Of a DNA stretch of 7,689 bases, positions 1 through 5,706 are shown piece by piece. Below the pieces are notes generated by a model. The model ran no database searches and was not told where the DNA came from. It saw only the letters and a list, made by a program, of their open reading frames with translations. The DNA lies in assembly GCA_007117555.1 (NCBI GenBank), contig SKGI01000096.1, positions 1 to 7,689 on the forward strand, given 5' to 3'. A program made the position numbers and the translations under genes. Origin of the DNA: Candidatus Izemoplasma sp. GTDB taxonomy: Bacteria > Bacillota_I > Bacilli_A > Izemoplasmatales > Izemoplasmataceae. Numbering within the stretch: position 1 is the first letter of the stretch; the number at the start of each line of letters is the position of its first letter.

Positions 1-793
1 CAAACACATAATACTTGTCTTCAACTCGGACTAATAAATAATCTAAACCTTCATTGACCGCAACGGCAAGATTAGCAGGAATGGTCCAAGGTGTGGTCGT
101 CCAAATCAAAAAAGAAAATGGCTGTTCAAAAGGTCCGCGCTCAACCGCTTCTAACGCGACATAGATCGAAGGGGACTTTTTATCATGATATTCGATTTCA
201 GCTTCCGCTAAAGCCGTCTCACTTGAGGGCGACCAAAAGACCGGTTTGAGTCCTTTAAAGATTAACCCTTTTTCAACCATCTTCGCAAAAACTCGTAACT
301 GACTCGCTTCGTATTGTTTATCGAGTGTTACATACGGCGTGTCCCATTCACCTAATACACCTAGACGTTTAAACTGTGTTTTTTGAATCTCAATTTGGCG
401 TAAGGCATAATCGGCACACTTTTCTCGAAATTGAGCAAGCGTTAACGTTTTGCGATCGACTTTTTCTTTATTCGTTAAAGCGGACTCAATCGGTAAGCCA
501 TGGGTGTCCCAACCAGGAACATAACGCGCATACTGTCCACGCATATTCTTTTCTCGGACAATAATATCTTTAAGCACTTTGTTTAAAGCATGCCCAATAT
601 GAATATCACCATTGGCATAGGGTGGTCCATCATGTAAGGTGTACGGTGTGTTGTCTTTGTTCAAGGCTAAGCGTGCTTCATAAATCGCTTCATTTGTCCA
701 CTTAGCTTGCCAAGCTGGTTCGTTTTTGCCGAGATTGCCGCGCATAGGAAAATCTGTCTTCGGCATCAGCAACGTCTCTTTATAATCTTTCAT
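1..793 (-). CDS. ileS: Isoleucyl-tRNA synthetase, N-terminal part (cut by window edge)
   Basis: Class Ia aminoacyl-tRNA synthetase that charges tRNA-Ile in the cytoplasm. The reading frame starts at ATG 793 and stays open to the left edge, giving 264 codons of a protein that is usually about 900 residues. The ATP-binding HIGH signature is at residues 65-68, inside the family block [15 protein letters not shown] (58-72). GWDTHGLP is at 94-101. The editing (CP1) domain begins near [11 protein letters not shown] (231-241). The KMSKS loop and any C-terminal zinc site lie outside the window. The start is fixed by a strong AAGGAGG at 800-806, six bases from the ATG. The gene follows an Ile T-box leader with its own promoter, so expression should respond to uncharged tRNA-Ile. 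Its place after a ylmE-sepF-ylmG cluster matches the Bacillus order. No defects are visible in the part seen. Confidence 0.97.
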   Translation of the reverse strand, partial: MKDYKETLLMPKTDFPMRGNLGKNEPAWQAKWTNEAIYEARLALNKDNTPYTLHDGPPYANGDIHIGHALNKVLKDIIVREKNMRGQYARYVPGWDTHGLPIESALTNKEKVDRKTLTLAQFREKCADYALRQIEIQKTQFKRLGVLGEWDTPYVTLDKQYEASQLRVFAKMVEKGLIFKGLKPVFWSPSSETALAEAEIEYHDKKSPSIYVALEAVERGPFEQPFSFLIWTTTPWTIPANLAVAVNEGLDYLLVRVEDKYYVF

Positions 794-799
794 TGTGCT

Positions 800-806
800 C
801 CTCCTT
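800..806 (-). promoter_or_regulatory. Ribosome binding site of ileS
   Basis: AAGGAGG lies six bases before the ileS ATG and just after the T-box terminator. It is a near-perfect match to the anti-Shine-Dalgarno sequence and supports the start at 793. Confidence 0.85.
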
Positions 807-829
807 CAGTGCACTAAGCACCTATAAAA

Positions 830-1048
830 ATAAAAAACGCCCTTTTAAAAGGACGAATGGAATCCGCGGTACCACCTTTGTTTCGGCCTTAGCCGACACT
901 TTAAACCCGTAACGTGGGAAACGGAACACCCTACATATCGGATGTTCGTCTCAGCGGGGATATCTTTAAAACCATTGTACGGTGTTTCAGCACTTCACCG
1001 CTCTCTGTAACAAATGGGTCTTTAAAGACGTGTCCGCTTCAATGACTT
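830..1048 (-). ncRNA. Isoleucine T-box riboswitch (ileS leader)
   Basis: This tRNA-sensing leader controls ileS. The canonical T-box sequence AAGGTGGTACCGCG is at 865-878 (minus strand), followed by the terminator at 832-855. Stem I is visible: AGCGG near 1033-1038 pairs with CCGCT at 953-957. TCTTTAAA near 1021-1028 pairs with TTTAAAGA (963-970), leaving an internal loop whose 3' side carries ATC (959-961), an isoleucine codon that fits as the specifier. The AGAGAG element and the GGTG...CACC distal hairpin typical of stem I follow the 5' arm. The leader occupies nearly all of the 293-nt gap between the 257-aa gene and ileS, and I see no protein gene in it. ATA is also readable one register away in the same loop and is also an Ile codon, so the specificity call holds either way. 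Confidence 0.93.
832..855 (-). terminator. T-box attenuator terminator
   Basis: On the minus strand, CGTCCTT-TTAA-AAGGGCG forms a hairpin of about seven pairs (one G-U), immediately followed by six T. It is the intrinsic terminator of the ileS leader. Its 5' arm contains the CCTT that can instead pair with AAGG of the T-box sequence (864-878) to form the antiterminator. Termination is therefore expected when charged tRNA-Ile occupies the leader, and read-through when the tRNA is uncharged. Confidence 0.85.
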
Positions 1049-1054
1049 TATATC

Positions 1055-1082
1055 ATTATACCAAAACTCAAACAATTATCAA
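1055..1082 (-). promoter_or_regulatory. Sigma-A-type promoter of the T-box/ileS unit
   Basis: The -35 TTGATA (1077-1082, five of six matches) and the -10 TATAAT (1055-1060, perfect) are separated by 16 bases. A TGG just before the -10 gives an extended -10 element. It starts four bases after the stop of the 257-aa gene, so ileS can be transcribed independently of the division cluster. I see no terminator between that gene and this promoter, so read-through from upstream would also pass through the T-box switch. Confidence 0.82.
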
Positions 1083-1086
1083 CCGT

Positions 1087-1860
1087 TTAATACTTACTTT
1101 GCGTATCGAGAAAAAATAAGGTGTTTCCCTCCACGCGATTGAACGGCTGCACGAGTGCCTCATCTACTTTTTCATACTTTAACAAAAGATAGAGTAAGCA
1201 CGTTCTTAAAAATTCATTCGCTTCTTCGAGTTCATGCACAAGCGCATGGGTATCAAGGGGATCACTTTCAAGCAAGTCTTTCGCTCGACGAATCATGTAG
1301 TAAACTGAATACGGGTTTTCACGAACATATTGTTGCGATGGCCCTTTCAACCGTTCGATATCCCCTTCAAGACGTTCAAGGGCGGCATCTAAACGCGGTA
1401 AGTCATATTGGAAAAGGGCCAACAAAGCTTCAATAATCAAATGAGAAAAGCGCATTGAACCTTGGCTTTCAGCCATTTCGCCGAAAGATTCTTTAAAAGC
1501 TGCATACTCCGCTTCCGCCTTCTCAAAGTCACCGGTGAATACATACGCCATAATAACATTTTGCCATTTGACACCGGTGAATATTTTTCGCGCACGTGAA
1601 CCACTTTTATAAAGTGCTTGCACATGCTCAAGATAACTTTCAGCATCACAGTAAATAAATAAAAGTTGATGCACGTGCTGATAAGCACGATTTGCGACCC
1701 GTTTCATCAAAATATTCAACGTTAATATAAATACAGCAGACAGTAATAAAATGGTAAATAAATCCACTTCAAAGACAACGACTAGCACGAGTGTTATGGC
1801 AAACAAAATACCCATACCTACACCAAAAATTATCCGGTTCATCTTAAAATCAAAAATCAT
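1087..1860 (-). CDS. Unrecognised membrane-anchored protein with TPR-like helical domain
   Basis: I do not recognise this 257-aa protein. It begins with two hydrophobic segments (about residues 9-30 and 34-52) separated by a short acidic turn (EVD). A basic stretch (KRVANR) follows, which by the positive-inside rule puts both ends in the cytoplasm. The remaining ~200 residues are predicted by eye to be all-helical. The stretch around 98-123 (NVIMAYVFTGDFEKAEAEY) resembles a tetratricopeptide repeat, and a second helical pair lies near 140-170. It starts at ATG 1860, five bases after AGGGGTG, 24 nt behind ylmG. It ends 4 nt before the ileS promoter. In Bacillus this slot holds ylmH and divIVA; neither is present and this protein resembles neither. 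A scaffolding or adaptor role in division or envelope assembly is inferred only from location and architecture. Confidence 0.85.
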   Translation of the reverse strand: MIFDFKMNRIIFGVGMGILFAITLVLVVVFEVDLFTILLLSAVFILTLNILMKRVANRAYQHVHQLLFIYCDAESYLEHVQALYKSGSRARKIFTGVKWQNVIMAYVFTGDFEKAEAEYAAFKESFGEMAESQGSMRFSHLIIEALLALFQYDLPRLDAALERLEGDIERLKGPSQQYVRENPYSVYYMIRRAKDLLESDPLDTHALVHELEEANEFLRTCLLYLLLKYEKVDEALVQPFNRVEGNTLFFLDTQSKY

Positions 1861-1884
1861 CGTAACACCCCTAGTACTGAAAAA

Positions 1885-2151
1885 TTATAATGATTGGATA
1901 AACTGCCCAAACGCATTGAGCCCGAAACTGTATAGCATGAAGCCAACAATTGGCGTAAAATCGAAGGCACCAATCACAATGATACCTCGAAATAAGCGCA
2001 TGTATGGATTCGCCAAAACATGTAGAAGATAGTAAAAGCGGGTCTGCTTAATATCAGGGACCCAGCTAAGCAATACATACGCTATGAGCACAAAGAAGTA
2101 AATTTGTAGCACATAGTATAAGGCAGTCAGAGCATAAATTAAAAAGACCAT
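1885..2151 (-). CDS. ylmG: YggT/YlmG-family membrane protein
   Basis: Small integral membrane protein of the YggT family, encoded beside sepF in Firmicutes, cyanobacteria and plastid relatives. It is linked to cell or nucleoid division, but its biochemistry is unknown. The product is 88 aa with two hydrophobic helices (about 8-30 and 60-84). Family motifs are SWVPD (29-33), ANPYMRLFR (47-55) and the DFTPIVG turn (64-70). The frame also allows a TTG at 2166 (93 aa). However, GAGGTG (2159-2164) sits seven bases before the ATG at 2151 and nothing comparable precedes the TTG, so the ATG is chosen. It lies 18 nt after sepF and 24 nt before the 257-aa gene, in one operon with both. Confidence 0.9.
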   Translation of the reverse strand: MVFLIYALTALYYVLQIYFFVLIAYVLLSWVPDIKQTRFYYLLHVLANPYMRLFRGIIVIGAFDFTPIVGFMLYSFGLNAFGQFIQSL

Positions 2152-2158
2152 CAAAAAA

Positions 2159-2164
2159 CACCTC
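2159..2164 (-). promoter_or_regulatory. Ribosome binding site deciding the ylmG start
   Basis: GAGGTG lies seven bases upstream of the ATG at 2151 and overlaps the alternative TTG start at 2166. The TTG itself has no Shine-Dalgarno-like sequence in front of it, which argues for the 88-aa product. Confidence 0.7.
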
Positions 2165-2169
2165 AATAC

Positions 2170-2460
2170 TTATTCTTTATACTTAGCGATAAATGCCCGC
2201 AGCGTTTTGTCTTTCATGTCAGGTTTTGTCGCAAAGGCGAAGATGCGTTCCCGAAGCACTTCAACCTCACCATCTAGTGCATACATCACACCACTTAAGA
2301 AGACAATCACACGGTTGCTTTCAACCAAATCGTATGATTCAAAATTAACAATGAGTGGTTGACGCAAAAGCAACTTGTCCGCTAAATGAAATACATTAAT
2401 ATCATCAGACATCTTGATGAAAGCTGTCCGCGCGTAAGCTGTTTTATCTTTTCGTCCCAT
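2170..2460 (-). CDS. sepF: SepF cell-division protein, short form lacking the N-terminal membrane-anchor region
   Basis: SepF binds the C-terminal peptide of FtsZ, polymerises into rings or arcs, and in Bacillus tethers FtsZ to the membrane through an N-terminal amphipathic helix. Here the 96-aa product contains the conserved globular domain from about residue 14: LADKLLLRQPLIVNF (26-40), then RVIVFLSGVMYALDGEVE (50-67) and the IFAFATKP strand (73-80). The Bacillus protein is about 152 aa, with helix and linker before this domain. Here only about 12 polar, basic residues (MGRKDKTAYART) precede it. The short form is not a wrong start: an in-frame TAG sits at 2473-2475, five codons upstream. 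The gene overlaps the end of ylmE by 17 nt and has a G-run ribosome binding site (GGGGG, 2467-2471). Family assignment is good; the anchoring mechanism is unknown. Confidence 0.88.
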   Translation of the reverse strand: MGRKDKTAYARTAFIKMSDDINVFHLADKLLLRQPLIVNFESYDLVESNRVIVFLSGVMYALDGEVEVLRERIFAFATKPDMKDKTLRAFIAKYKE

Positions 2461-3097
2461 ACGAATCCCCCGCTAACAATATACGACCTAATCTTAACAC
2501 GGTTGTACCGAGTTCCAAAGCAATATGATAATCCTGTGTCATGCCCATCGATAAGCCTTTCACATCCGGATAATCGACACAAAGTGTATCTCTTAAAGTA
2601 CGTAAAGTCTCAAACTGTTCACGGATGACTTTCAGATCATCCGTATCGGCGGCCATGCCCATTAAACCAACAATCTTCAAATGTTTAAAATCCGCGACCT
2701 GTTTGACAAAATCATAGGTTTCACCCGGTGCTAAACCATGTTTTTGGGGCTCATTTGAAATATTCACCTGGACATAACACGGTAACACACCTTCACGATG
2801 TGATTCAATCGCTTTCGCTAACTTTAACCGATCTAAAGCATGTAAGACATCAATTTCTTGAATCACCTTGCGCACCTTCTTCGTTTGCAGTGTCCCGATA
2901 TAATGCCAACGAAGCGGACGATCATGAAACCAAGCTTTTTTTTCTAACAAAGCTTCTGCTCGGTTTTCACCATAATCTAAAATACCGGCCTCAATAAACG
3001 GTTCGAAGGCCTCTCTTTTAGTCAAATATTTACTTGCCATCACAACGGTGACATCGGGATGGTTGGTTCTAAGCCAATTAAGTAGTGCTCTATTCAC
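2444..3097 (-). CDS. ylmE: YggS/YlmE-family PLP-binding homeostasis protein
   Basis: Member of the YggS/PROSC family, a single-domain fold-type III protein that binds pyridoxal phosphate and helps maintain free PLP and amino-acid balance; it is not known to be a catalyst. The 217-aa product is close to the usual ~225. The likely PLP-binding lysine is K23 in VVMASKYL (18-25), followed by DYGENRAEAL (39-48), HYIGTLQTKKVRK (65-77), and the C-terminal GLSMGMTQDYHIALELG...VLRLGR block (180-206) that binds phosphate. It starts with GTG at 3097, seven bases after AGGAGG (3105-3110), overlapping the upstream 56-aa gene by 8 nt (GTGAATAG). It overlaps sepF by 17 nt. ylmE is regularly found before sepF in Firmicutes, so its presence here supports the division-cluster reading although the link to division is indirect. 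Confidence 0.93.
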   Translation of the reverse strand: MNRALLNWLRTNHPDVTVVMASKYLTKREAFEPFIEAGILDYGENRAEALLEKKAWFHDRPLRWHYIGTLQTKKVRKVIQEIDVLHALDRLKLAKAIESHREGVLPCYVQVNISNEPQKHGLAPGETYDFVKQVADFKHLKIVGLMGMAADTDDLKVIREQFETLRTLRDTLCVDYPDVKGLSMGMTQDYHIALELGTTVLRLGRILLAGDSYGTKR

Positions 3098-3260
3098 GGC
3101 GATGCCTCCTGTTGATGTAGGTAAAGATGGCCGTCATAATCAGCAACAGACTGCCAAGCAACCATTGCCACATGATGGGCACATCGTCTTCAAACCCCCA
3201 CATAACCACTACGGCAATAAACACAGCGATGACATAGATAGCATTATATACATTACGCAT
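3090..3260 (-). CDS. Small two-helix membrane protein, unknown function
   Basis: A 56-codon frame runs from ATG 3260 to TAG 3090. The product is MRNVYNAIYVIAVFIAVVV followed by a short acidic loop (FEDDVP, 23-28), a second hydrophobic helix (about 33-49, WLLGSLLLIMTAIFTYI) and a basic tail (RRHRRE). Charges fit a helical hairpin with both ends in the cytoplasm. It is supported as a real gene by an AAGG plus G-run ribosome site (3267-3273, six bases from the ATG), by filling the space between the ftsZ terminator and ylmE, and by an 8-nt overlap with ylmE that suggests translational coupling. I do not recognise the family. The helix-loop-helix-basic-tail layout is loosely like LapA/DUF1049 proteins, but it is shorter and I would not assign it. 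Other Firmicutes carry ylmC/ylmD here; it is neither. Confidence 0.78.
   Translation of the reverse strand: MRNVYNAIYVIAVFIAVVVMWGFEDDVPIMWQWLLGSLLLIMTAIFTYINRRHRRE
3105..3110 (-). promoter_or_regulatory. Ribosome binding site deciding the GTG start of ylmE
   Basis: AGGAGG lies seven bases upstream of the GTG at 3097, inside the end of the 56-aa gene. No ATG with a comparable site is available near the start of the conserved region, so GTG is the best start. Confidence 0.75.
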
Positions 3261-3278
3261 GTGACGCCCCCCCTTACC

Positions 3279-3289
3279 ATCATATCATA
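3279..3289 (-). promoter_or_regulatory. Candidate -10 region for the 56-aa gene/ylmE operon
   Basis: TATGATATGAT offers two overlapping TATGAT hexamers between the ftsZ terminator and the ribosome site of the 56-aa gene. A promoter is expected here because a terminator lies just upstream, but I find no convincing -35 hexamer, so this is weak. Confidence 0.3.
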
Positions 3290-3320
3290 AAAAAAGAAAG
3301 TATGCGTGACATACTTTCTT
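3289..3320 (-). terminator. Intrinsic terminator after ftsZ
   Basis: On the minus strand, AAGAAAGTATG (3310-3320), a five-base loop and CATACTTTCTT (3294-3304) form a perfect 11-bp stem, ending in a run of seven T (3289-3295, partly inside the stem). It begins seven bases after the ftsZ stop. The stem is AT-rich, so termination may be partial, leaving some read-through into the 56-aa gene and ylmE. Confidence 0.78.
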
Positions 3321-3327
3321 CAAATCA

Positions 3328-4518
3328 TCATTTAAAGCGTGATTTTAACCACGAAGGAATGCTTGTCTTACCGTTATCCTCTTCCGAATCGGTTGGATTT
3401 GGCTGTGCTTGTGTCTTCTTTTTTCCTCGTTTTTTCTTTTTTTCCTTCTTTTTCTTTTTTGCATTATTTTTGGGGGGAATGGGTTCATCGTCATCATCAA
3501 GGTCCGGGGCATCACTTGGTCGAACATAATCATCCGTTCCAAGCTTATCAAGTTCAATTTTCCGATTTTCATCAAAACCAGCCGCAATAACTGTGACAAT
3601 GACTTCTTCACCTAAATCTTGATTGATGGTTGTCCCGTAAATGACATTGATTTCTGTCTCACTCGCAGCTTGAATGGCTTCAATGGCTTCGGTCACTTCC
3701 CAAAGAGCAATTTGGGGGCCACTCGTGACATTGACAATCGCATCGGTTGCGCCATCGATGTTCGCATCAAGCAGCGGTGAATGAATCGCTTTTTTTGCGG
3801 CTTCAACGGCGCGGTTTTCCCCTTCAGCAATCCCGATGCCCATCAAAGCAGTCCCTTTGTCTTTCATCACCGTTTTTACATCGGCAAAATCTAAGTTAAT
3901 TAATCCCGGTACTGTGATGACTTCCGCAATCCCTTGCACACCTTGTCGCAAGACGTTATCCGCTTCTCTAAAGGCTTCTAGCATTGAGGTATTCCGATCG
4001 GTCACATATAATAACCGGTCATTTGGAACAATGATGAGTGTATCAACATACGGTTTTAAGGCATCAAGACCTTCTAACGCTGTCGCAACGCGTCGTCTGC
4101 CTTCAAACTTGAACGGCTTGGTCACAATCCCAACCGTTAAGCAACCTTGTTCGCGAGCAATTTTCGCAATAACAGGGGCTGCACCAGTCCCTGTGCCTCC
4201 ACCCATACCTGCCGTAATAAACACCATATCGGTATTTTGCAAAAGCTCCCGCAACTCATCTTCTGATTCAATCGCTGCACGACGGCCGATTTCTGGATCG
4301 GCACCGGCACCGAGTCCTCGGGTGAGTAACTTACCAATCTGTAAGCGAAGAGCCGCTTTAGATTGTCTTAAAACTTGTGCATCGGTATTGATCGCAACAA
4401 AATCAACACCTTGCACTTCGTTTTCAATCATACGGTTGACTGCGTTACCGCCGCCACCGCCGACACCAATCACTTTTATTGAAGGTTTTTGACTGAAATG
4501 GTCGTTTTGTTCAAACAT
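3328..4518 (-). CDS. ftsZ: Cell division GTPase FtsZ
   Basis: Tubulin homologue that polymerises into the Z-ring. The 396-aa product has the complete family layout. A glycine-rich loop [13 protein letters not shown] is at 18-30 and the tubulin signature GGGTGTG at 106-112. The T7 loop [11 protein letters not shown] (208-218) supplies catalytic aspartates D210 and D213. The second domain runs to about residue 315. The linker is unusual: acidic (DLDDDDEP, 339-346), then lysine-rich (354-368). The C-terminal peptide [12 protein letters not shown] (385-396) is the expected SepF/FtsA-binding tail, with Trp where Phe is common. ATG 4518 has GGAGGT six bases upstream. The gene ends in tandem TGA-TGA followed by a terminator. 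It has its own promoter, is preceded by tgt rather than ftsA, and is separated from the sepF operon by the terminator. Identity is certain. Confidence 0.98.
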   Translation of the reverse strand: MFEQNDHFSQKPSIKVIGVGGGGGNAVNRMIENEVQGVDFVAINTDAQVLRQSKAALRLQIGKLLTRGLGAGADPEIGRRAAIESEDELRELLQNTDMVFITAGMGGGTGTGAAPVIAKIAREQGCLTVGIVTKPFKFEGRRRVATALEGLDALKPYVDTLIIVPNDRLLYVTDRNTSMLEAFREADNVLRQGVQGIAEVITVPGLINLDFADVKTVMKDKGTALMGIGIAEGENRAVEAAKKAIHSPLLDANIDGATDAIVNVTSGPQIALWEVTEAIEAIQAASETEINVIYGTTINQDLGEEVIVTVIAAGFDENRKIELDKLGTDDYVRPSDAPDLDDDDEPIPPKNNAKKKKKEKKKKRGKKKTQAQPNPTDSEEDNGKTSIPSWLKSRFK

Positions 4519-4547
4519 ACTATGACCTCCATTGAGTCTTTAGAACC

Positions 4548-4553
4548 ATTATA
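4548..4553 (-). promoter_or_regulatory. Probable ftsZ promoter (-10 box)
   Basis: A perfect TATAAT lies in the 71-nt gap between tgt and ftsZ, 30 bases before the ftsZ ATG. The best -35 at a 17-base spacing is TTTAAT, which is poor, so the promoter may be weak or need an activator. No clear terminator separates tgt from ftsZ, so co-transcription is also possible. Confidence 0.55.
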
Positions 4554-4589
4554 ACGTATTTGTGAAAATAATTAAACCACATTTCGTCA

Positions 4590-5702
4590 TTAGTTATCAT
4601 AGAAGCGTTCAAAAAACTGCGACTTGAAGTCTAGTAATCGGTCATCCGCAATGGCCGCTCTAATATCCGCCATCAGCGTCTTTAAGAAAAATAAGTTATG
4701 CATGCTAATCAAACGGGCTCCAAGTGTTTCTTGCGCTTTGAAAAGATGACGCAAATAACTTCTCGTATACGTTTGACATACCGGACATGAACAGTCTGCA
4801 TCAAGCGGTGCCAACGCTTCAGCATACCGTTGACTTTTTATACTGATGCGCCCGTTTGTGGTATACGCAGCACCATGACGGGCCATCCTCGTCGGATTGA
4901 CGCAATCGAACATATCCATGCCACGGATGACGCTTTCAAGTAAATCATCGGGGGTGCCTACACCCATAAGATAATGCGGTTGGTCAATAGGTAAATGCGG
5001 GGCAAGTTCTGATAATACTTGATACATATCTTGTTTACTTTCACCGACACTCAACCCACCAATCGCAATGCCGTCAAAGCCGATCGCCATAAGCTTTTCA
5101 AGTCCGCGCTTACGTAAATCCGCATAAGGACCGCCTTGGACAATACCAAACAGTGCCTGATCACACCTTGCATGGGCGACTTTGCCTCGTTCCGCCCAAC
5201 GCAACGTTCGCTCAAGGGATGCTTCATGGTAACGGCGATCCGCATCAAAAGGCGGGCACTCATCAAAACTCATCATAATATCAGCACCCAGTGCGTGTTG
5301 AATGGCAATGCTTTTCTCAGGGGATAAAAAGAGTGGTGCACCACTCTTATGATGGCGAAATGAAACACCCTCTTCAGTAATCGTCCGCATCGCACTTAAG
5401 CTAAACACTTGATAACCACCCGAATCAGTAAGCAACGCACCGGGATGATTCATAAAGCGATGCAAGCCACCATGTTTCGCAACGACCGCTTCACCTGGCT
5501 GTAACCAAAGGTGATACGTATTACCTAAAATCAAGCCTTCGCTAACACGCATGACTTCGTCTTTATCCAGCGTCTTCACGGTCGCTTGGGTGCCTACAGG
5601 CATAAAAAGCGGTGTCTCGTAATCACCGCGTGGGGTATGTAGGACACCGAGTCGAGCACCGCTTTGACGACACACATGTTTCAATGTAAACGTTACAGCC
5701 AT
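4590..5702 (-). CDS. tgt: tRNA-guanine(34) transglycosylase (queuosine pathway)
   Basis: Exchanges guanine-34 in the anticodons of Asp, Asn, His and Tyr tRNAs for preQ1 during queuosine synthesis. The 370-aa product is full length. Family features: [21 protein letters not shown] (23-43), [13 protein letters not shown] with the general acid/base D93, SFDECPP (145-151) and GGLSVGE (215-221) in base recognition, nucleophile D266 in FDCVNPTR (265-272), and the zinc site C304-x-C306-x2-C309 with H335. The usual LPTR is NPTR here. It starts at ATG 5702, 4 nt after the HgdB-like gene, with only a weak AGAAG-type site, suggesting translational coupling. The usual neighbours queA, ruvAB and yajC are not in the window. 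A 20-bp perfect palindrome with a following T run lies within codons 119-125. Confidence 0.97.
   Translation of the reverse strand: MAVTFTLKHVCRQSGARLGVLHTPRGDYETPLFMPVGTQATVKTLDKDEVMRVSEGLILGNTYHLWLQPGEAVVAKHGGLHRFMNHPGALLTDSGGYQVFSLSAMRTITEEGVSFRHHKSGAPLFLSPEKSIAIQHALGADIMMSFDECPPFDADRRYHEASLERTLRWAERGKVAHARCDQALFGIVQGGPYADLRKRGLEKLMAIGFDGIAIGGLSVGESKQDMYQVLSELAPHLPIDQPHYLMGVGTPDDLLESVIRGMDMFDCVNPTRMARHGAAYTTNGRISIKSQRYAEALAPLDADCSCPVCQTYTRSYLRHLFKAQETLGARLISMHNLFFLKTLMADIRAAIADDRLLDFKSQFFERFYDN
5326..5348 (-). repeat. Perfect palindrome / terminator-like hairpin inside tgt
   Basis: Positions 5329-5348 form a perfect 20-bp palindrome (half-site AAGAGTGGTG). In the tgt mRNA this folds as an 8-bp stem with a TGCA loop and is followed by further T, giving five in a row at 5326-5330, the shape of an intrinsic terminator. 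It lies in the sense orientation inside codons 119-125 of tgt, in a stretch of the protein that varies between species. A palindrome this long is unlikely by chance in 7.7 kb (about 0.007 expected with even base use). Function unknown. Confidence 0.6.
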
Positions 5703-5706
5703 CTCA

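Noticed and set aside
376..564. Small plus-strand frame inside ileS
   Set aside because: Antisense of the conserved synthetase core with no ribosome site or recognisable product; the same applies to other plus-strand frames in ylmE, tgt and the HgdB-like gene.
807..825. AGTGCACT palindrome and a short GTGC/GCAC hairpin just before the ileS ribosome site
   Set aside because: The stem is only about four pairs and does not cover the ribosome site; too short to call a regulatory element.
1019..1030. 12-bp palindrome GTCTTTAAAGAC as a separate operator
   Set aside because: It lies in stem I of the T-box, and the pairing with 963-970 explains most of it.
1885..2166. TTG at 2166 as the ylmG start
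   Set aside because: It has no ribosome site, while the ATG at 2151 has GAGGTG at seven bases.
3345..3611. 88-codon overlapping frame inside the 3' part of ftsZ
   Set aside because: It lies in the +1 frame of ftsZ and its basic sequence follows from the A-rich linker. I kept only the -1 slippage idea, which uses a different frame.
3836..4492. 218-codon open frame on the plus strand opposite ftsZ
   Set aside because: It is the antisense of a strongly conserved ftsZ region, has low-complexity Ser/Pro/Ala composition, no ribosome site and no family features.
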